Assembly: GCF_011806565.1 (NCBI RefSeq)
Contig: NZ_JAATOP010000001.1
Coordinates: forward strand, 248,001-312,000
DNA: 64,000 nucleotides
Direction: 5' to 3'
From: Marivivens donghaensis
Lineage (GTDB): Bacteria > Pseudomonadota > Alphaproteobacteria > Rhodobacterales > Rhodobacteraceae
The position numbers and the translations under genes are program-made. A model generated the notes under the pieces. It was not told the origin of the DNA and did no database searches. It was given only the letters and a program-made list of their open reading frames with translations. Shown piece after piece: positions 60,964 through 64,000 of the stretch. Every line of letters begins with the position of its first letter. The first letter of the stretch is position 1.

Positions 60964-61938
60964 TCAGGCAATCTCGCTCTGCGAACAATCGAACGAATTT
61001 TCGGCGTAATGGTCGAAATGCGCGCAAATCCGGTCGATGACCATCATGCGGGTTTCGGGTTTTTCCATCAAGATTTCATGGCGTCCGCCCTGAATGACGG
61101 TCAGATCGCCACCCTGCCAGCGCTCCATATAGCGATGGATGCGTGTCGGGCAGACGATCTGTTCGTCGGTGCCGACAAAGGTGACCGTCGGGTAATGCGG
61201 CGGGGGGAGGCGGTGCAGGTTCTTCATCTCGACCAGCGCTTCGTTCAGCCATTGCAGCGATGGACCGCCGAGCGACAAATCTGGATGCTCCATCACCTGA
61301 CGGCGCATGTAGTCGAAGCTGTCACGGTCGGAAGTCAGCGTATTCAGCTCGAACTCAGCACGGGCGAGGTAGGTTTCGATCTGCTGGCCGGGGGCGAGCA
61401 GGTGGCTGAGGCCGATGCCGCGAGACAGCGACGATATGCTCCACGCCACAGGGCGCAGCGCAGCCGCCATCTGGATGCCCCACATCGGCGCGGAGAACGC
61501 CGCAGCTTTGACGTCCAGCCCTTCATGGAGTGAACGCAAACCAATGCAGCCACCCATTGAGTGACCAAGCAGGAAATACGGGCGGGGGAGGCCGGCTTCC
61601 TCGGCGTAGCGGACGGTGGCCGCGACATCGTGTTGATAGTCGCGGAAGCTTTCGACATGACCCAGCGCGGCGTTCGGGATCAGGCGATCCGCGATCCCCT
61701 GACCGCGCCAGTCAATCGCAACGGTCGCATAGCCCTTATCCAGAAATACCGCTGCATCGCGGCCGTATTTCTCGATGTATTCGGTGCGACCGGGGAAGAT
61801 GAGAATCGTGCCCTTCACATCCGCGCCGGTCCAATGTCCGATGCGGATGCGGCAACCATCCGACGTGACGACCCAAGCGGCCTGACCACCGTCAGGCCCT
61901 TCGGCGACGTCACTATAGAATGGTGCGGCAGTCATCAT
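60964..61938 (-). CDS. Alpha/beta hydrolase (lysophospholipase/monoglyceride-lipase-like)
   Basis: 324 residues. Serine nucleophile in LLGHSMGGCIGLR, and GRHEILMEKPE near the C terminus with the catalytic His; oxyanion region near ILIFPGRTEYIEKYG. Lysophospholipase L2-type. Tandem ATGs at 61938 and 61935 are possible starts. It lies 1 base after the SCP2 gene stop, so the two are probably cotranscribed, hinting at a lipid role for both. Confidence 0.88.
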   Translation of the reverse strand: MMTAAPFYSDVAEGPDGGQAAWVVTSDGCRIRIGHWTGADVKGTILIFPGRTEYIEKYGRDAAVFLDKGYATVAIDWRGQGIADRLIPNAALGHVESFRDYQHDVAATVRYAEEAGLPRPYFLLGHSMGGCIGLRSLHEGLDVKAAAFSAPMWGIQMAAALRPVAWSISSLSRGIGLSHLLAPGQQIETYLARAEFELNTLTSDRDSFDYMRRQVMEHPDLSLGGPSLQWLNEALVEMKNLHRLPPPHYPTVTFVGTDEQIVCPTRIHRYMERWQGGDLTVIQGGRHEILMEKPETRMMVIDRICAHFDHYAENSFDCSQSEIA

Positions 61939-61939
61939 T

Positions 61940-62230
61940 TTAGCCCAGTACGCCTGCGAGCTTCATCGCGGTGCCCATGTCACCGTCGACCGAGAGCTTG
62001 CCCGACATGAATGCAGTGGTGGGGTTCAGTTCGCCTTCGAGGATTTCCTGAAAGGTTTCTGCCGAAGCGGTCAGGGTCACATCGGTGTCCTCGTCGCCTT
62101 CATGGACGCCAGCGCCGTCGATCACGATATTGCCTTCGTCTTCGATCACGAACTTGGCCGAACCATCGAAGCCTTCGTTACCCAGTTTTTCTCTCAGTGC
62201 CACAACAGCAGTATTTACAACGTCGCTCAT
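61940..62230 (-). CDS. SCP2 sterol-binding-domain protein
   Basis: 96 residues forming a single SCP2-like domain (KFVIEDEGNIVIDGAGV and FMSGKLSVDGDMGTAMKLA). Such small proteins bind lipids or acyl-CoA. AAGGA precedes ATG 62230. Next to an alpha/beta hydrolase gene. Divergent from the TPR gene, with a 70-base gap. Confidence 0.88.
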   Translation of the reverse strand: MSDVVNTAVVALREKLGNEGFDGSAKFVIEDEGNIVIDGAGVHEGDEDTDVTLTASAETFQEILEGELNPTTAFMSGKLSVDGDMGTAMKLAGVLG

Positions 62231-62300
62231 TCCAAAGTCCTTTCGCCAAAGTGAATATGCCGCCTCTGGTTATCGGCAAACAATAGTCTACACTGACGTT

Positions 62301-62861
62301 ATGGGCGCGATGAAACCTTCAATCAAATGTACCGTTACGGCACTCCTGTTGTCAGTGGGGATTTCCCTACCGGTTTCAGCGCAGACCGTTGTTCTTGATG
62401 ATCTTTTTTCGCAGCTGCAATCCGCTGATCCGGCGCAGGCCATGCGCCTTGTGGGCCGCATTCAGGAAGAGTGGGGCAAGAGCGGATCGCCGTCCATCGA
62501 CCTTCTTTTAAAGCGTGGGCAGGATGCGCTGCTGCTCGGGTCGTTTGAATCCGCGATCGATCACTTCACCGCTGCCATCGACCACGACCCCGAATTTGCC
62601 GAAGCCTACAACGGACGTGCCACCGCCTATTACATGGCCGACGAAATCGGGCCGTCGATTGCCGATATTCGCAAGACGCTCGAATTAAACCCGCGTCACT
62701 TCGGTGCAATGATCGGATTCGCGGCTATCTTGGAAGAAATCGAACGTCCCGAAGCTGCGCTCGAAGTCTACCGCGAGGTTTCCGCACTGGTGCCAGCGGA
62801 CGGAAACGTGCAAGAGGCTATCGACCGTCTTGAACAGGAACTCGAAGGCCAGTCCCTCTGA
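62301..62861 (+). CDS. Secreted TPR-repeat protein
   Basis: 186 residues. A signal peptide (about 1-27, ending SLPVSAQ) precedes about three tetratricopeptide-like repeats (LGSFESAIDHFTAAIDHDPE, AYYMADEIGPSIADIRKTLE, IERPEAALEVYREVS). Probably a periplasmic protein-interaction scaffold. ATG 62301 and 62310 are both possible starts; neither has a clear ribosome site. It is 22 bases upstream of the helicase gene. Confidence 0.8.
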   Translation: MGAMKPSIKCTVTALLLSVGISLPVSAQTVVLDDLFSQLQSADPAQAMRLVGRIQEEWGKSGSPSIDLLLKRGQDALLLGSFESAIDHFTAAIDHDPEFAEAYNGRATAYYMADEIGPSIADIRKTLELNPRHFGAMIGFAAILEEIERPEAALEVYREVSALVPADGNVQEAIDRLEQELEGQSL

Positions 62862-62883
62862 TTGGCCTTTGTAGGGAAGAAAA

Positions 62884-64000
62884 ATGAATACGTCCGCGCG
62901 CATCACGGCCGTTCTGGGCCCGACCAACACAGGTAAGACCCACTACGCTATCGAACGGATGCTGGCCTACCGGACGGGTATCATCGGCCTTCCGCTCCGG
63001 CTACTGGCCCGAGAAGTCTACGACCGCATCGTCGCGCTGCGTGGCCCTTCGGTCGTGGCGCTGGTGACCGGCGAAGAGCGTATCGTGCCCGACCGCGTTC
63101 AGTACTGGGTCTGCACCGTCGAGGCGATGCCGCCGGGAATGGGTTGCGACTTCCTAGCCATCGACGAAATTCAGCTCTGCGCGGATCCCGAGCGCGGCCA
63201 CGTTTTTACCGACCGTCTTCTGAACGCGCGCGGCACTAAGGAGACCGTTTTCCTCGGCTCCGAGACGATGCGTCCCGCGATCGCGGCGATGGTGCCCAAA
63301 GCGCAGTTCATGAAAAAGGAGCGTTTTTCGACGCTCACCTATTCAGGTTCGAAAAAGATAAGCCGCATGCGCCCGCGCTCGGCAATTGTCAGCTTTTCGG
63401 TTGAAAATGTGTATGCCATCGCCGAGCTGCTGCGCCGCACCAAAGGTGGCGCAGCGGTGGTGATGGGTGCTCTTAGCCCGCGTACGCGCAATGCTCAGGT
63501 CGAGATGTACCAGAACGGCGACGTGGATTACCTTGTCGCGACCGATGCGATCGGTATGGGCCTGAACCTCGACATCGATCACGTCTCATTCTCTGCGCTC
63601 ACCAAATTCGACGGCCAGCGTGTCCGGTATTTGGAGCCCGACGAGCTGGCGCAGATCGCCGGACGGGCAGGGCGCCACATGACCCACGGCACCTTCGGCG
63701 TGACCGGCGAGGCGCATGAACTTGACGAAGATGTCGTCGAAGCCATCGAGAACCACACCTTCCGGCCCGTAAAAAAGTTGCAATGGCGCAACAGCCGTCT
63801 GCAATTCGGCAGTATCGAAAGATTGCTCCAGACGCTGCAAGAGCGCACCGATGACCCGTGGTTGACCCGCGTTCGCGAGTCCGATGACCTCGCCGCGCTT
63901 CGGAATCTGTCTCAGGATGCGGAGGTTGTCGCACGTGCAAGCGACGGAAAATCCGTGCAACTTCTGTGGGATGTGTGCCGAATACCGGACTTTCGTGGCA
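62884..64000 (+). CDS. Suv3-like ATP-dependent RNA helicase, N-terminal part
   Basis: The gene runs off the right edge; 372 codons are present. Superfamily 2 motifs are clear: VLGPTNTGKTHYA (Walker A), AIDEIQLCADPERG (DExH box), GSETMRP, and VATDAIGMGLNLDIDHV with AQIAGRAGRHMTHG (motif VI). It matches the Suv3/mitochondrial-type RNA helicase family of alphaproteobacteria, probably in RNA decay. ATG 62884 follows GGGAAGA. Confidence 0.92.
   Translation, partial: MNTSARITAVLGPTNTGKTHYAIERMLAYRTGIIGLPLRLLAREVYDRIVALRGPSVVALVTGEERIVPDRVQYWVCTVEAMPPGMGCDFLAIDEIQLCADPERGHVFTDRLLNARGTKETVFLGSETMRPAIAAMVPKAQFMKKERFSTLTYSGSKKISRMRPRSAIVSFSVENVYAIAELLRRTKGGAAVVMGALSPRTRNAQVEMYQNGDVDYLVATDAIGMGLNLDIDHVSFSALTKFDGQRVRYLEPDELAQIAGRAGRHMTHGTFGVTGEAHELDEDVVEAIENHTFRPVKKLQWRNSRLQFGSIERLLQTLQERTDDPWLTRVRESDDLAALRNLSQDAEVVARASDGKSVQLLWDVCRIPDFRG

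Noticed and set aside
1-64000. CRISPR arrays, insertion sequences, prophage genes or recombinases
   Set aside because: None were recognised; no regularly spaced direct repeats or transposase or integrase motifs were found.

Overview
The window looks like a chromosomal segment of a Rhodobacterales (Roseobacter/Paracoccaceae-type) alphaproteobacterium. The signs are a complete core sox thiosulfate-oxidation cluster in the Paracoccus-like order (soxT, R, S, V, W, X, Y, Z, A, B, C, D), a one-step 5-aminolevulinate synthase (hemA), an mmcB gene behind an alphaproteobacterial-type LexA box (GTTC-N7-GTTC), a tRNA-His of the unusual alphaproteobacterial type (A73, no encoded G-1), carboxynorspermidine-type polyamine genes, and RpoD and RpoH close to their usual neighbours. 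No insertion sequence, prophage, CRISPR array or recombinase gene was seen. The window reads as ordinary chromosome with a few lineage-specific insertions.

Layout. 1-1.2 kb: the 5' end of a HAD phosphatase gene and an M19 dipeptidase. 1.2-12.9 kb: the sox region. soxT, soxR and soxS are on the minus strand; soxVWXYZABCD are on the plus strand, followed by a DUF302 protein and hemA. 12.9-14.3 kb: two small minus-strand genes (SnoaL-like protein, exported metallo-beta-lactamase-fold hydrolase). 14.4-19.0 kb: a glycine riboswitch driving gcvTH, then gcvP. 19.0-22.4 kb: a Crp/Fnr-family regulator next to nspC and a carboxynorspermidine dehydrogenase gene. 22.5-29.8 kb: a frameshifted ROK kinase gene, tRNA-Glu, recJ, glpX, hom, a small lipoprotein, a pirin and a small membrane protein. 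29.8-32.3 kb: an orphan trio of TadE/TadE/TadG-like pilus proteins. 32.6-38.2 kb: glutamate dehydrogenase, dnaG, rpoD. 38.3-40.5 kb: an NmrA-type reductase divergent from an HxlR regulator, a secreted protein, and a YjbQ-family protein. 40.6-50.3 kb: nrdR, ribD, ribE, an unknown gene, a ribB/ribA-like fusion, ribH and nusB, with three minus-strand capsule genes (kpsC, kpsD-like, kpsS) lying between ribD and ribE. 50.3-54.8 kb: two small membrane proteins, mmcB, tRNA-His, rluA and rpoH. 54.9-64 kb: a Gfo/Idh/MocA oxidoreductase, a capsule-type glycosyltransferase candidate, a membrane-anchored M19 dipeptidase, an EEP-fold phosphatase/nuclease, pepF, an alpha/beta hydrolase, an SCP2 protein, a TPR protein and the 5' part of a Suv3-like helicase gene.

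How the genes work together. SoxYZ carries the sulfur substrate, SoxAX attaches it, SoxB hydrolyses sulfate off, and SoxCD oxidises the sulfane sulfur. SoxV and SoxW pass reductant to the periplasm, SoxT probably imports a sulfur compound, and the ArsR-type SoxR is the likely repressor. Two exact ATTC-N8-GAAT elements, upstream of soxX and soxB, are the best operator candidates. hemA and the glycine-cleavage genes both use glycine and lie close together. The riboflavin genes end in nusB as in many alphaproteobacteria, but their RibA-like domain has lost its zinc cysteines.

No wholly new system is evident. The most interesting leads are the candidate SoxR operators, the motif-rich surroundings of the Crp/Fnr gene, the unknown IGHNGGP protein in the riboflavin operon, the capsule genes splitting that operon, the SOS-box mmcB and a sigma-32-like promoter in front of rpoH.
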